Origin: Nocardioides sp.
GTDB taxonomy: Bacteria > Actinomycetota > Actinomycetes > Propionibacteriales > Nocardioidaceae
Assembly: GCA_002729525.1 (NCBI GenBank)
Contig: PBYI01000008.1
Span: forward strand, 62,001 to 126,000
Direction: 5' to 3'
Length of the DNA: 64,000 nucleotides
In this document: piece after piece, positions 14,540 through 24,960 of the stretch
Position numbering within the stretch: position 1 is the first letter of the stretch
Layout of the letters: every line of letters starts with the position of its first letter
The notes under the pieces: generated by a model
Seen by the model: the letters and a program-made list of their open reading frames with translations, nothing else
Databases searched by the model: none
Told to the model about the DNA's origin: nothing
Program-made: the position numbers and the translations under genes

Positions 14540-16009
14540 TCAGGTCTGGTCGGCCTCGGCGGGGACCGGGAGCCACTCCGCGCCGACGATGCGCTGGATC
14601 CTTTCGCGGGCTGCCCGGGTCAGCAGCAGCACGGGCACCAGCACGGCCATCAGCACCGACCCGAGCGCGATGGCGAGGTAGGCGCCGTGCAGCGAGGAGT
14701 CCAGCGGCGCGGCCAGCCCGAGCACGAGCGAGCCGCCCAGCAGGCCGACCTGGCCGGTGCGCGGGAGTCGCACGACGGCGAGGAACGGCGTGACCCAGAG
14801 CAGGTACCACAGGTGCACGACCGGGCTGAGCAGGACGAGCGCGCCCATGACCAGGGCGACGGCGCGCACCGCGTCCTCGCGACGGCCCGTCGGGGCGCGC
14901 AGGGTGACGACGACGGCGACCACCAGCGCGGTGGCCGTCGCGAGGTGCCGCACCAGGTCGAGGAAGGTCGCGCTCGGGAGGTCCAGACCCGCGACGAGGG
15001 CGACCCGGTCGAGCGCGCCGCCGACGAGGGTGGGCAACGACAGCGGTGTGTTGACGCTGCCCGGCACGCCGAGCGCGGCCACCCACCCCGAGCCGACCCC
15101 GGTGACCACGCCGAGCCCCAGGAGGGTGCCGACCGCGACCGCCCCGGCGGCCGTCGTACGACGCAGGCGCGCGCGCAGGTCGGCGGCCGGCGGCAGCGAC
15201 AGCAGCACGACCCCGATGACGACCAGCCCGCCGGGCGCCTTGACGGCGGCTGCCAGCCCGCCGAGGGCGGCGCCCCAGACCCAGCCGCGCTCAGCGGCGA
15301 CGACCAGGGCTGCGGCCATCAGCCCGACCATGAGTAGGTCGTTGTGCAGGCCACCGACGCCGCTGGTGAGCATGATCGGCGCGGCGAGCACCACGCACGA
15401 CGCGAGCGCCGGGTCGAGTCCGGCCCAGCGCGCCAGCCTCGGCACCGCCCAGGCGAGCAGCACCAGGCCGACCAGCGCGAGGCAGCGGTGCGCGACGGCG
15501 AGCAGCCACGGGTTGCCGGTGACGTCGGCGACGAGGGAGCCGAACCACACCGGCACCGGCCCGTACGGCGTGATCGTGTCCATCCAGCGCGGGTCGACGG
15601 CCTCGACGACCGGTCCGCCGAGCACCCCCGGGCCGTGCTCGTACGGCGACAGCCCGACGCGTTGGAGCATCCCCTGCGCGGCGTAGGACCAGCCGTCGCG
15701 GGAGAACAGCGGCGGCGCGAGGAGCAGTGGCGCCGACCAGACGACGGTGGCGTGCCGGACCAGCGCGAGCGCGTCGTCGCGGTCGTCGCCCTCGGCGCGC
15801 GCGACGTGGCGGCACAGCTGGAGCCACTGGGCGGCGAGCAGGCCGAGTCCGAGCATCACCACGGCCAGCGACACCATCCGGCCGGCCTCGGCCTCGCGGA
15901 CCGCGGGCAGCAGCTCGGTCTGCAGCAGCGGCGTGGACGCGGGCAGCGTGCTGACGCCGAGGCCGCCCAGGAGCACGAGCAGGCTGCCGAGGAATCCGCG
16001 CACGAGCAC
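14540..16009 (-). CDS. MptB-like polyprenol-phosphomannose mannosyltransferase (GT-C)
   Basis: 489 aa with about 12-13 membrane segments. GT-C features are the extracellular catalytic loop after the first helices (PPLFSRDGWSYAAQGMLQ, with an acidic residue), DPRWMDTITPYGPVPVWFGSL, GGLHNDLLMVGLMAAALV, and HLWYLLWVTPFLAV near the C-terminus. This matches the MptA/MptB family, which adds alpha-1,6-mannose from decaprenyl-phosphomannose to lipomannan. GTG 16009 is chosen because the frame upstream belongs to the preceding gene, whose TAG stop is at 16022-16020. Acceptor in this organism unknown. Confidence 0.85.
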   Translation of the reverse strand: MLVRGFLGSLLVLLGGLGVSTLPASTPLLQTELLPAVREAEAGRMVSLAVVMLGLGLLAAQWLQLCRHVARAEGDDRDDALALVRHATVVWSAPLLLAPPLFSRDGWSYAAQGMLQRVGLSPYEHGPGVLGGPVVEAVDPRWMDTITPYGPVPVWFGSLVADVTGNPWLLAVAHRCLALVGLVLLAWAVPRLARWAGLDPALASCVVLAAPIMLTSGVGGLHNDLLMVGLMAAALVVAAERGWVWGAALGGLAAAVKAPGGLVVIGVVLLSLPPAADLRARLRRTTAAGAVAVGTLLGLGVVTGVGSGWVAALGVPGSVNTPLSLPTLVGGALDRVALVAGLDLPSATFLDLVRHLATATALVVAVVVTLRAPTGRREDAVRAVALVMGALVLLSPVVHLWYLLWVTPFLAVVRLPRTGQVGLLGGSLVLGLAAPLDSSLHGAYLAIALGSVLMAVLVPVLLLTRAARERIQRIVGAEWLPVPAEADQT

Positions 16010-16019
16010 CCGTCGGACG

Positions 16020-16982
16020 CTAGGTCGGGACGACGACGTCGGCGTCGCCCTCCGGTGAACGCTCGGCGGCGCGCGGGTGGCCGGTCGTGGGGTGCCGCTC
16101 GACCGGGTCGGGCGCGCGACCGCGGCGCGCCACGAGCCACGCGACGAGTGCGAGCAGCAGGTCGGCGGCGGTGTGCAGCACCCGGGCGACCACGGTGGCC
16201 GCGGTGGCCGCCGCGACGCCGACGACCGGGGCGAGCAGCGCCACGAGGGTGACCTCGCGGGCACCGACGCCGGCCGGGGCGACCACGACGGCCACGCCGA
16301 CGGCGTACGACAGGGCGAACGCGCCGGCCGCGGCCGGCAGGGTCGCCGGCGAGCGGTCGGGCGTGAGCAGCACGACCGCGCCGGCGTACGCCGTCCAGGT
16401 GGCCGCCATCAGCGCGGCCAGGCGGAGCACGGAGCCGACGCCGAGCCGCAGGTCACCCGCGCCCCCGGCCACCAGGCCCGCGAACCGGCCGACGACCGGC
16501 GGCAGCAGCGCGACCACACCCGCACCGAGCAGCAGCCCGCCGAGCAGCGGGGTGAGGGGCGCCGGCCCGAGGCCGACCACCGACGTGGCGCCGGTGACGA
16601 CCGACGCGGTGGCGAGGTTGAGACCCAGGAACGCCAGCGACGACGCCGCGGTCACCCGGGCGGGCACGCCGTGGTCGCGGGCGAGGTGGGCGTGCGCGCC
16701 GATCGACCACACGCCGCCGGGCACGTACTTGCCGAGCTGGCCGAGGAAGAACACCTCCGGGCCCGCACGTCCCGGCAGCCGGTGGCCGAACCCGCGCAGC
16801 AGGTCGAGCCAGGCGACGGCGGTGACGAGCAGCCCGCAGACGACCAGCCCGAGCGCCCCGAGCACGGCCGCGGGCGGGGTGGCGGTCACGGCCGCGACGA
16901 CCTCCGCCTCGTGCCCGCGGAACGCCACCGCAGCGGCCACCACGACCGCCACCAGGAACGCACCGCGCAGCGCCGACGTCAC
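16020..16982 (-). CDS. UPF0104 / lysylphosphatidylglycerol-synthase-type membrane protein
   Basis: 320 aa, about eight membrane helices. Marks are VTAVAWLDLLRGFG, FLGQLGKYVPGGVWSIGAHAHLARDHG (the conserved family segment), [26 protein letters not shown], and a cytosolic Pro/Arg tail. The fold is that of the flippase part of MprF. Free-standing members next to glycosyltransferases are suspected lipid or polyprenyl-sugar transporters. GTG 16982 overlaps the methyltransferase stop (GTGA), and mptB follows after 10 bases. Confidence 0.82.
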   Translation of the reverse strand: MTSALRGAFLVAVVVAAAVAFRGHEAEVVAAVTATPPAAVLGALGLVVCGLLVTAVAWLDLLRGFGHRLPGRAGPEVFFLGQLGKYVPGGVWSIGAHAHLARDHGVPARVTAASSLAFLGLNLATASVVTGATSVVGLGPAPLTPLLGGLLLGAGVVALLPPVVGRFAGLVAGGAGDLRLGVGSVLRLAALMAATWTAYAGAVVLLTPDRSPATLPAAAGAFALSYAVGVAVVVAPAGVGAREVTLVALLAPVVGVAAATAATVVARVLHTAADLLLALVAWLVARRGRAPDPVERHPTTGHPRAAERSPEGDADVVVPT

Positions 16983-17716
16983 GGGCGTCGACGACGCGCC
17001 GTGAGGGGCGCGCGGCGCACCAGCGCCGTCCAGCAGGGGTACGCCGTCGCGGGCGTGCGGCCGTGGGTCCACACCACCTCGTGGCCGGTGCGCCCGCGCA
17101 ACGCGTCGGCGAGGGCCGCGCGGTGCCGGTCGGCGTCGGCGACGAGCAGCAGGCCGCCGGGGGCGAGTCGGCCGAGCCCGCGCTCCAGGCAGGCGTCGCG
17201 AGCGCGGCCGCCGACCACGACGAGGTCCAGTCGACCGGGCACCTCGTCGGCGGCGTCGACGTACGACGCCAGGTCGTCGCGCCCGGCGCGGTCGTCGGCG
17301 GGCTCGGGCTCGCGCACCAGCAGCCGCACGTGCGCGGGCAGCCGGGGTGCGGTGCTGGCGGCCCACACGACGTCGTGCTCGACCGACGTGACCGCCTCGG
17401 CCCGCTCGGCGAGCCACCAGGTGCCGGCGCCGGAGCCCCACTCCAGGACCCGGGCGCCCGGCATGGCGCGCAGGTGCTCGTCGACGAGGTCGGCGGCCTC
17501 GAACGTCCACGGCGGCAGCCCCAGGCGCACCAGGTCGTCGAGGTCGCGCACGGCCAGCCACGACCGCACCCACAGCGCGGTGCGGGAGCGGTCGGACAGG
17601 TCGTCGAGCACCGGCAGGAGACCGGCGGTCACCAGGCCGGCGCGCACCCGGCGCACCGCACCGACGTACGCGGGGGCGGTGCCGTTCCGGGGCGCGTTCC
17701 GGGTGGCGCGGAGCAT
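16979..17716 (-). CDS. Class I SAM-dependent methyltransferase-like protein
   Basis: 245 aa. A Rossmann-type motif I is visible (GARVLEWGSGAGTWWLAERA), followed by VTSVEHDVVWA (acidic residue at strand 2), DLVVVGGRARDACLERGLGRLAPGGLLLVAD (motifs II/III). The N-terminal ~75 residues are Arg-rich and helical. The substrate is unknown. Being first of the operon with UPF0104 and the mannosyltransferase, it may methylate a sugar or lipid; this is inference. Confidence 0.7.
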   Translation of the reverse strand: MLRATRNAPRNGTAPAYVGAVRRVRAGLVTAGLLPVLDDLSDRSRTALWVRSWLAVRDLDDLVRLGLPPWTFEAADLVDEHLRAMPGARVLEWGSGAGTWWLAERAEAVTSVEHDVVWAASTAPRLPAHVRLLVREPEPADDRAGRDDLASYVDAADEVPGRLDLVVVGGRARDACLERGLGRLAPGGLLLVADADRHRAALADALRGRTGHEVVWTHGRTPATAYPCWTALVRRAPLTARRRRP

Positions 17717-17810
17717 GGCCGCACCGTCGCCGGTCCCGGTGAACGTCGGGTGGAGCAGCGGTGTCCGGGCCGTCGAGTCGGCGTGAAGGTCGCGGCAGCC
17801 GGTCGACGCC

Positions 17811-19427
17811 TCAGCGCGGCGCCGTCAGCGCGAGGACGAGGTGCCGGTGCCCCACGACCCCCACGACCCGGTCGTCGTCGTCCACGACGGGCAGCACGTC
17901 GGTGCCGTGCTCCTCCGCCCGCACGAGCGCCTCGAGCGCGTCGGCCAGGTGGTCGTCGGGACGCAGGCGTACGCCGTCGACCGGGTCGGCGTCCGGGACC
18001 CCACCGGCCGGCACCGGGTCCATCACCTCCGTGACGAGCCGGTCGCGGAGCGTGGCGACCGCGCGGGGCTCGTCGACGTCGACGCCGCGCCGCCGCAGCT
18101 TGGCGGTGTAGACGGTGTCGTGCGAGAGCAGCTTGCTGACCCCAGTGGCGAGCACGATCGAGACCATCATCGGCAGGATGATGGAGTACTCCCCGGTCAG
18201 CTCGAACAGGATGACGACCGCGGTGATCGGGGCGCGGGCGGCGCCGGCGAACACCGCGCCCATGCCGACGAGCGCGTAGGCGCCGGCCGGGCCGGCGAGG
18301 CCCGGCGAGGCGGCGTGGACCGTCTGGCCGAACGCCGCGCCGAGCATGGCGCCGACGAACAGGCTCGGGGCGAACACGCCGCCCGAGCCGCCGATGCCGA
18401 TCGTGAGGCTGGTGGCGACGGCCTTGGCGAGCAGCAGCACGACCAGGAACCCCACGGCGTACTGACCCGCGACGCCGGCGGCGAGCACCGGGTAGCCGAC
18501 GCCGTACATCTGCGGGATCGCGAGGAGCAGCAGGCCGAGCGCGAGGCCCCCGACGGCCGGGCGCAGCCACTCCGGCCAGCCGGTGCGACCCCAGGCGGCG
18601 TCGCAGGCGTCCTCGACGCCATAGAGAACCCGCACGAAGGCGACCCCGACGAGGCCGGCGAGCACACCGAGGACGGCGTACAGGCCGTACTGGCCCACGT
18701 GGTCGACGGAGAACTCCGGGAGGGAGAGGAACGGCTCGTCGCCCAGGACCGAGCGGCCGATGACGCTGGCGGTGACCGAGGAGAGCACGACCATGCCGAA
18801 GCTGCGGGCGGCGAAGTCGCTGAGGATGAGCTCCATCGCGAAGAAGACCCCGGCGAGCGGGGCGTTGAAGGTGGCCGCGATCCCGCCGGCCGCGCCGCAG
18901 GCGACGAGGACCCGCAGCCGCTCGGTGTCGAGGCGGGCGAACCGGCCGAGGGTCGAGCCGAGGGCGGCGCCGATCTGGACGATCGGGCCCTCGCGGCCGA
19001 CCGAGCCGCCGCCGCCGATGGTGAGGGCCGAGGCGAGCGCCTTGACCAGCGCGACCTGGGGCTTGATGCGGCCGCCGCGACGGGCGACGGCGTCCATCAC
19101 CTCGGGCACGCCGTGGCCACGCGCCTCGCGGGCGAAGCGGTGGACCAGCGGCCCGTAGAGCAGGCCGGCGACCACCGGGGCGAGGACGACGAAGAAGGGG
19201 CCGAGCCAGGGGAACCAGGGGTGGGTGGTGTGGCCCAGCGGGGTGTCGTCGTGGCCGGAGAACAGCCGGGTGAAGGTGACGACCAGCCAGCGGAAGACCA
19301 CGGCGCCGAGGCCGGCGCCCACGCCGATGACCACGGCGAGCGTCAGCAGCCCCGACTCGGTGGACCGCACCCGGTCCGGGAGGGATCGGAGGACACGCAC
19401 TGGTGCAGCATGCAATAGTTGCATCAT
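17811..19427 (-). CDS. ClC-family chloride channel/antiporter with CBS domains
   Basis: About 538 aa. ClC signatures are GGGGSVGREGPIVQIGAALGS (GxGxP-like and GREGP), AAGGIAATFNAPLAGVFFAMEL (the E of FxMELI gates transport), IGGSGGVFAPSLFVGAMLG, and the GAVFAGAARAPITAVVILFELTG segment. A CBS pair occupies the last ~130 residues (VTEVMDPVPAGG, then GTDVLPVVDDDDRVVGVV). It exchanges Cl-/H+ or passes Cl-. The start is uncertain: ATG 19427 or 19424 would overlap the marR start, and GTG 19400 lies just past the shared operator. Confidence 0.92.
   Translation of the reverse strand: MMQLLHAAPVRVLRSLPDRVRSTESGLLTLAVVIGVGAGLGAVVFRWLVVTFTRLFSGHDDTPLGHTTHPWFPWLGPFFVVLAPVVAGLLYGPLVHRFAREARGHGVPEVMDAVARRGGRIKPQVALVKALASALTIGGGGSVGREGPIVQIGAALGSTLGRFARLDTERLRVLVACGAAGGIAATFNAPLAGVFFAMELILSDFAARSFGMVVLSSVTASVIGRSVLGDEPFLSLPEFSVDHVGQYGLYAVLGVLAGLVGVAFVRVLYGVEDACDAAWGRTGWPEWLRPAVGGLALGLLLLAIPQMYGVGYPVLAAGVAGQYAVGFLVVLLLAKAVATSLTIGIGGSGGVFAPSLFVGAMLGAAFGQTVHAASPGLAGPAGAYALVGMGAVFAGAARAPITAVVILFELTGEYSIILPMMVSIVLATGVSKLLSHDTVYTAKLRRRGVDVDEPRAVATLRDRLVTEVMDPVPAGGVPDADPVDGVRLRPDDHLADALEALVRAEEHGTDVLPVVDDDDRVVGVVGHRHLVLALTAPR
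19410..19424. promoter_or_regulatory. Probable MarR operator, inverted repeat
   Basis: Perfect inverted repeat ATGCAA (19410-19415), spacer TAG, TTGCAT (19419-19424), between and partly over the divergent starts of the ClC and marR genes. Size and symmetry suit a MarR dimer, so the regulator probably represses both genes. Confidence 0.6.
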
Positions 19428-19962
19428 GCAGCCAAATCGGGCCGACGCCGTCCCCGCCGCCGGCCTCCCCGCCGATCCCACCGCCGCCCTCATCCCCGAC
19501 GACCTGGTCACCGCCCTGCTGGGCGCCTCGCGCGCGATGGTCGGCATCGCCCTGCGCGCCATGTCCGCTCCCGACGGCGGCGACGGTGCGGTCACGCTCC
19601 CGCAGTACCGCGCGCTCGCGCTGCTCGGCGGACGGGACGGCGGCAGCCTCACCGCGCTCGCGCACGACCTGGGCGTCAACACCTCCACCGCCCAACGGAT
19701 GGTCGAGCGGCTGGTGGCGAGCGGGCACGTCTCGCGCGAGCCCGACGCCGACGACCGGCGACGGGTGCGGCTCGCGCTCACCGGCGACGGCGCCGCCCTG
19801 CTCGAGCGCGTCACCGCGCGACGTCGCGCCGAGATCGAGCGGGTCGTCGACGCCCTGCCCGAGGCCGAGCGTGCCTCGCTCACCGGCGCCCTGCCCGGGA
19901 TCGCGGCGTTCGCGGAGGCTGCCGGCGCCCCGCCCGCCGACGACGACCGCCAGCTGCTCTAG
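19426..19962 (+). CDS. MarR family transcriptional regulator
   Basis: 178 aa. Winged helix: TLPQYRALALLGGRDGGSLTALAHDLGVNTSTAQRMVERLVASGHVSREPDADDRRRVRLALT, containing the recognition helix and the wing (DDRRRVRLALT). Flanking helices give the dimer arm. MarR proteins are repressors relieved by phenolics, oxidants or other ligands. It is divergent from the ClC gene with starts within 2-26 bases of each other and a shared palindrome, so joint control of itself and the channel is likely. A strong terminator follows at 19994-20030. Confidence 0.92.
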   Translation: MQPNRADAVPAAGLPADPTAALIPDDLVTALLGASRAMVGIALRAMSAPDGGDGAVTLPQYRALALLGGRDGGSLTALAHDLGVNTSTAQRMVERLVASGHVSREPDADDRRRVRLALTGDGAALLERVTARRRAEIERVVDALPEAERASLTGALPGIAAFAEAAGAPPADDDRQLL

Positions 19963-19993
19963 CGGGGCCGCACCCGGACGGCCCCGGAAACGG

Positions 19994-20030
19994 CGAACGC
20001 CCCGGCGCGTGCTCGCGTCCGGGGCGTTCG
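19994..20030 (+). terminator. Terminator of marR
   Basis: Perfect 12-base arms CGAACGCCCCGG (19994-20005) and CCGGGGCGTTCG (20019-20030), 13-base loop, followed by TTCGGGTCCT. It also faces the tRNA-Tyr 3' end, so it may act both ways. Confidence 0.8.
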
Positions 20031-20054
20031 TTCGGGTCCTGGTGAGGACTCGGG

Positions 20055-20136
20055 TGGCAGGTGCTGGATTCGAACCAGCGTAGGCTGTGCCGGCTGATTT
20101 ACAGTCAGCTCCCTTTGGCCGCTCGGGCAACCTGCC
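20055..20136 (-). tRNA. tRNA-Tyr (GTA)
   Basis: 82 bases, class II with a long variable arm. Acceptor GGCAGGT pairs with ACCTGCC, discriminator A, anticodon loop CTGTAAA (anticodon GTA), T-loop TTCGAAT. No CCA encoded. Confidence 0.93.
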
Positions 20137-20178
20137 AGGAGTCGTACCGCCGGCTGTGCCGGGCGGCGACGAGCAAGG

Positions 20179-20209
20179 ACAATAGCGCAGCGGCCCTGCG
20201 GGCCGACAA
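20179..20209 (-). promoter_or_regulatory. Candidate promoter of tRNA-Tyr
   Basis: Minus strand TTGTCG (20209-20204), 19 bases, TATTGT (20184-20179); 42 bases before the mature 5' end. Moderate match to the housekeeping consensus. Confidence 0.4.
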
Positions 20210-20238
20210 TCGTCACCCACCCGACCCCGAGGAGAACC

Positions 20239-20730
20239 GTGGCCGACTCGTCCTTCGACATCGTCAGCAAGATCGACCGCCAGGAGGTCGACAACGCGCT
20301 CGGCCAGACCGCGCGCGAGGTCGCGACCCGCTACGACTTCAAGGGCACCGGCGCGAGCATCGAGTGGCGCGGCGAGGAGGCCATCGAGATCAGCGCGTCC
20401 GCCGACGACCGCGCCTCGGCCGTCCTCGACGTGTTCCAGCAGAAGCTCGTCAAGCGCGGCGTCTCGCTCAAGGTGCTCGACGCCTCCGAGCCCAAGCAGT
20501 CGGGCCAGCAGTCGAAGATCGGCGTCACGCTGAAGGAGGGCATCACCTCCGAGGACGCCAAGAAGATCAGCAAGCTGATCCGCGACGAGGGGCCCAAGGG
20601 CGTCAAGGCGCAGATCCAGGGCGACGAGCTGCGGGTCTCCAGCAAGAAGCGCGACGACCTCCAGACCGTCATCGCCCTGGTGAAGCAGCAGGACTACGAC
20701 TTCGCGGTGCAGTTCACCAACTACCGCTGA
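20239..20730 (+). CDS. yajQ: YajQ family nucleotide-binding protein
   Basis: 163 aa, full length. GTG start with GAGGAG 5 bases upstream. The family signature starts [20 protein letters not shown] and continues with [15 protein letters not shown] and ends FAVQFTNYR. Two ferredoxin-like domains. Xanthomonas and Pseudomonas homologues bind cyclic di-GMP; in actinobacteria the role is not known. Single gene, ending at a 32-base perfect palindrome shared with the convergent hydrolase gene. Confidence 0.95.
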   Translation: MADSSFDIVSKIDRQEVDNALGQTAREVATRYDFKGTGASIEWRGEEAIEISASADDRASAVLDVFQQKLVKRGVSLKVLDASEPKQSGQQSKIGVTLKEGITSEDAKKISKLIRDEGPKGVKAQIQGDELRVSSKKRDDLQTVIALVKQQDYDFAVQFTNYR

Positions 20731-20740
20731 CCGCCCGCGC

Positions 20741-20772
20741 GCCGAGCCGTCGTACATGTACGACGGCTCGGC
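20741..20772. terminator. 32-base perfect palindrome, bidirectional terminator (copy 1)
   Basis: Half-site GCCGAGCCGTCGTACA (20741-20756) followed at once by its exact complement (20757-20772), with no spacer. It lies 10 bases after the yajQ stop and touches the stop codon of the convergent hydrolase gene. The inner 28 bases recur at 46388-46415. Confidence 0.75.
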
Positions 20773-21573
20773 TCAGGACGTGGTGAGGAAGCCGCTCAGC
20801 AGGCGCGACCAGACGTCGGGGGCGTCGAGGTGGACGTCGTGGCCGGCGCCCGGGATGGTGCGTACCTCCAGGTCGGGGTGCAGCGCCAGCATCGAGTCGA
20901 CCTCCCGGACGCTGACCGCGCCGTGCTCGCCGCGCACCAGCATCGTCGGGGCGACCACGTCGGCCCAGTCGGCCACGTGCTCGTGGTGGTGCAGGTGCGC
21001 GAGCGCCCGCTGGAGGGTGCAGGCGTCCCACTGCGGGTAGAGGCCGTCGGGCCGCTGCTCGAGCCCGTCGGCCCACGACTCCGCGACCATCCGGTCGCCG
21101 CCGAAGAACGCCAGGAAGTCGTCCCGGTCCGCGAACGGCACCGGCCAGTTGCCGAGCCAGTCCCCCACCGCCCGGGTCACCTCGGGGTCCTCGCCGCCCA
21201 GCCCGCTCTCCAGCATCACCAGCCGCTCGACGCGGTCGGGGTGCCGGGCGGCGACGAGCATCGCCGTGTGGCCACCCATGGAGTGACCCACGATCGGCAC
21301 CGACCCGGCGCCGAGGTCGTCGAGCACCGCGACGACGTCGGCGACGTACGCCTCGCGGGTGACGTCGTCGGGGCGACGGGTGCTCCCGCCGTGCCCCCGC
21401 TGCTCGATGGCGACGACGCGGTACTCCGTGCGCAGGCTCTCGATGGTGGCGCCCCACTCGCGGGCATAGCCGGCCAGCCCGTGCAGCAGCACGAGCAGCG
21501 GGCGGTCTCCCGCGGTCTCGTAGAACCAGATCTCGGCGTCACCGCGCTCGACCCGGCCCCATCCGGCGTCCAT
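20773..21573 (-). CDS. Alpha/beta hydrolase
   Basis: 266 aa. Oxyanion region VLLHGLAGYAREW, nucleophile elbow GHSMGGH (Ser), acid region MLVRGEHGAVS and catalytic His in PGAGHDVHLDAP. The sequence resembles esterase, haloperoxidase and MenH-like members; since menH is not seen among the men genes here, a MenH role cannot be excluded, but nothing specific supports it. Stands alone between a 282-base gap shared with korA and the palindromic terminator. Confidence 0.85.
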   Translation of the reverse strand: MDAGWGRVERGDAEIWFYETAGDRPLLVLLHGLAGYAREWGATIESLRTEYRVVAIEQRGHGGSTRRPDDVTREAYVADVVAVLDDLGAGSVPIVGHSMGGHTAMLVAARHPDRVERLVMLESGLGGEDPEVTRAVGDWLGNWPVPFADRDDFLAFFGGDRMVAESWADGLEQRPDGLYPQWDACTLQRALAHLHHHEHVADWADVVAPTMLVRGEHGAVSVREVDSMLALHPDLEVRTIPGAGHDVHLDAPDVWSRLLSGFLTTS

Positions 21574-21855
21574 GCAGGTCAGCGTGGCATTCGCATGTTG
21601 CAGGGAGGTGACGTTCTCGCACGGATGCGTGCGCGCGGTCACGCCTCGTCGTACGCCGGCTGTGCGGGCCCGGCGGGCTCCTAGCAGGTGGCGGGTCGGC
21701 CGCGGCCCCCGTCCCGCAGCGGGAGACGACGTGGTGCGCGCCACGTCGCGGACTAGGGTGACGAGTGCTCCCCGGGCACGCGTCGTACGGCGCCGCGCAC
21801 CGGGTTCCCCGTGCCCAGACCCCGGCCCGCCAGCGGACCGGAGAAGGTGAGAACC
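21574..21855 (+). promoter_or_regulatory. Intergenic region with korA promoter
   Basis: The divergent gap holds no gene I can support. TAGGGT at 21754-21759 is a good -10 box for korAB, giving a leader of about 90 bases. A GTG 6 bases after it is out of frame with korA. The korA ribosome site GGAGAAGG lies at 21839-21846. Confidence 0.45.
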
Positions 21856-23834
<1,979 letters not shown>

Positions 23835-23835
<1 letters not shown>

Positions 23836-24938
23836 TGACGACCACCGACCTGCCCGTCCCGGGACTGCGCTCGGGCACCGAGAGCGTCCCGGCGTACACC
23901 GGCGACACCGCGCAGACCGGGAAGGACTTCACCTCCGACCAGGAGGTCCGCTGGTGCCCCGGCTGCGGCGACTACGCCGTCCTCAAGGCCGTCCAGGGCT
24001 TCCTGCCCGACCTCGGCCTGCGCCGCGAGAACATCGTGTTCGTCTCCGGCATCGGCTGCTCCTCACGGTTCCCGTACTACCTCGACACCTACGGCATCCA
24101 CTCCATCCACGGCCGCGCCCCGACCATCGCCACCGGCATCGCCACCGCTCGTGAGGACCTGTCGGTGTGGGTCGTCACCGGCGACGGCGACGCCCTCTCC
24201 ATCGGCGGCAACCACCTCATCCACACGCTGCGCCGCAACGTGAACATGACGATCCTGCTGTTCAACAACCGGATCTACGGCCTCACCAAGGGCCAGTACT
24301 CCCCCACCAGCGAGGCCGGGAAGATCACCAAGTCGACCCCGCTCGGGTCGGTCGACCACCCGTTCAACCCCGTCTCCCTCGCCCTGGGCGCCGAGGCGAC
24401 GTTCGTCGCGCGCACCATCGACTCCGACCGCAAGCACCTCACCTCCGTGCTCGCCGCCGCCGCCGCCCACCGCGGCACCGCGCTGGTCGAGATCTACCAG
24501 AACTGCCCGATCTTCAACGACCACGCCTTCGACGCCGTGAAGGACCGCGACACCAAGGACGAGGCGATCATCGGCCTCGTGAACGGCGAGCCCATCACCT
24601 TCGCCGACGGCCGCCTCGGTCTGGTCCGCACGGCCACCGGCGCCGTCGAGGTCGCCGAGATCGGCGCCGGCGACGGGCAGGTCGACGCCGCGGACGTGCT
24701 CGTCCACGACGCCCACGCCGAGGACCCCTCGACCGCGTTCGCGATCAGCCGCCTCACCGACTCGGGCGGGCTGCACCGCGCCCCGGTCGGGATCTTCCGC
24801 CAGGTCCAGCGCCCGACGTACGACGACCAGGCGCGCGCCCAGGTCGCGACCGCCCGCGAGGCCGCCGCACCGCAGGGCGACGACGTCGAGCGCCTCACCG
24901 CGCTGCTGCACGGCAGCGACACCTGGACCGTCGACTGA
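23835..24938 (+). CDS. korB: 2-oxoglutarate (2-oxoacid):ferredoxin oxidoreductase, beta subunit
   Basis: 367 aa. The thiamine-diphosphate motif is GDGDALSIGGNH ... LLFNNRIYG. Cluster-ligand cysteines are in RWCPGCGDY, GIGCSS and NCPIFN, for one [4Fe-4S]. KorB passes electrons to ferredoxin. The ATG overlaps the korA stop (TGATG). The pair sits tail to tail with the nuo-polyprenyl synthase operon, with only 22 bases between korB and the secreted protein gene. In mycobacteria KorAB gives a 2-oxoglutarate dehydrogenase activity without lipoate. Confidence 0.96.
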
Positions 24939-24960
24939 CGCGACGGGGCCGCCCCCGCGC

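Noticed and set aside
17629..20757. A 1042-codon open frame on the minus strand
   Set aside because: It crosses tRNA-Tyr and lies antisense to yajQ and marR and out of frame with the ClC gene. Long stop-free shadows are common at this G+C.
21765..21855. Leader peptide gene starting at GTG 21765 after the korA -10 box
   Set aside because: The frame runs on into korA out of phase, has poor codon bias and shows no conserved features.
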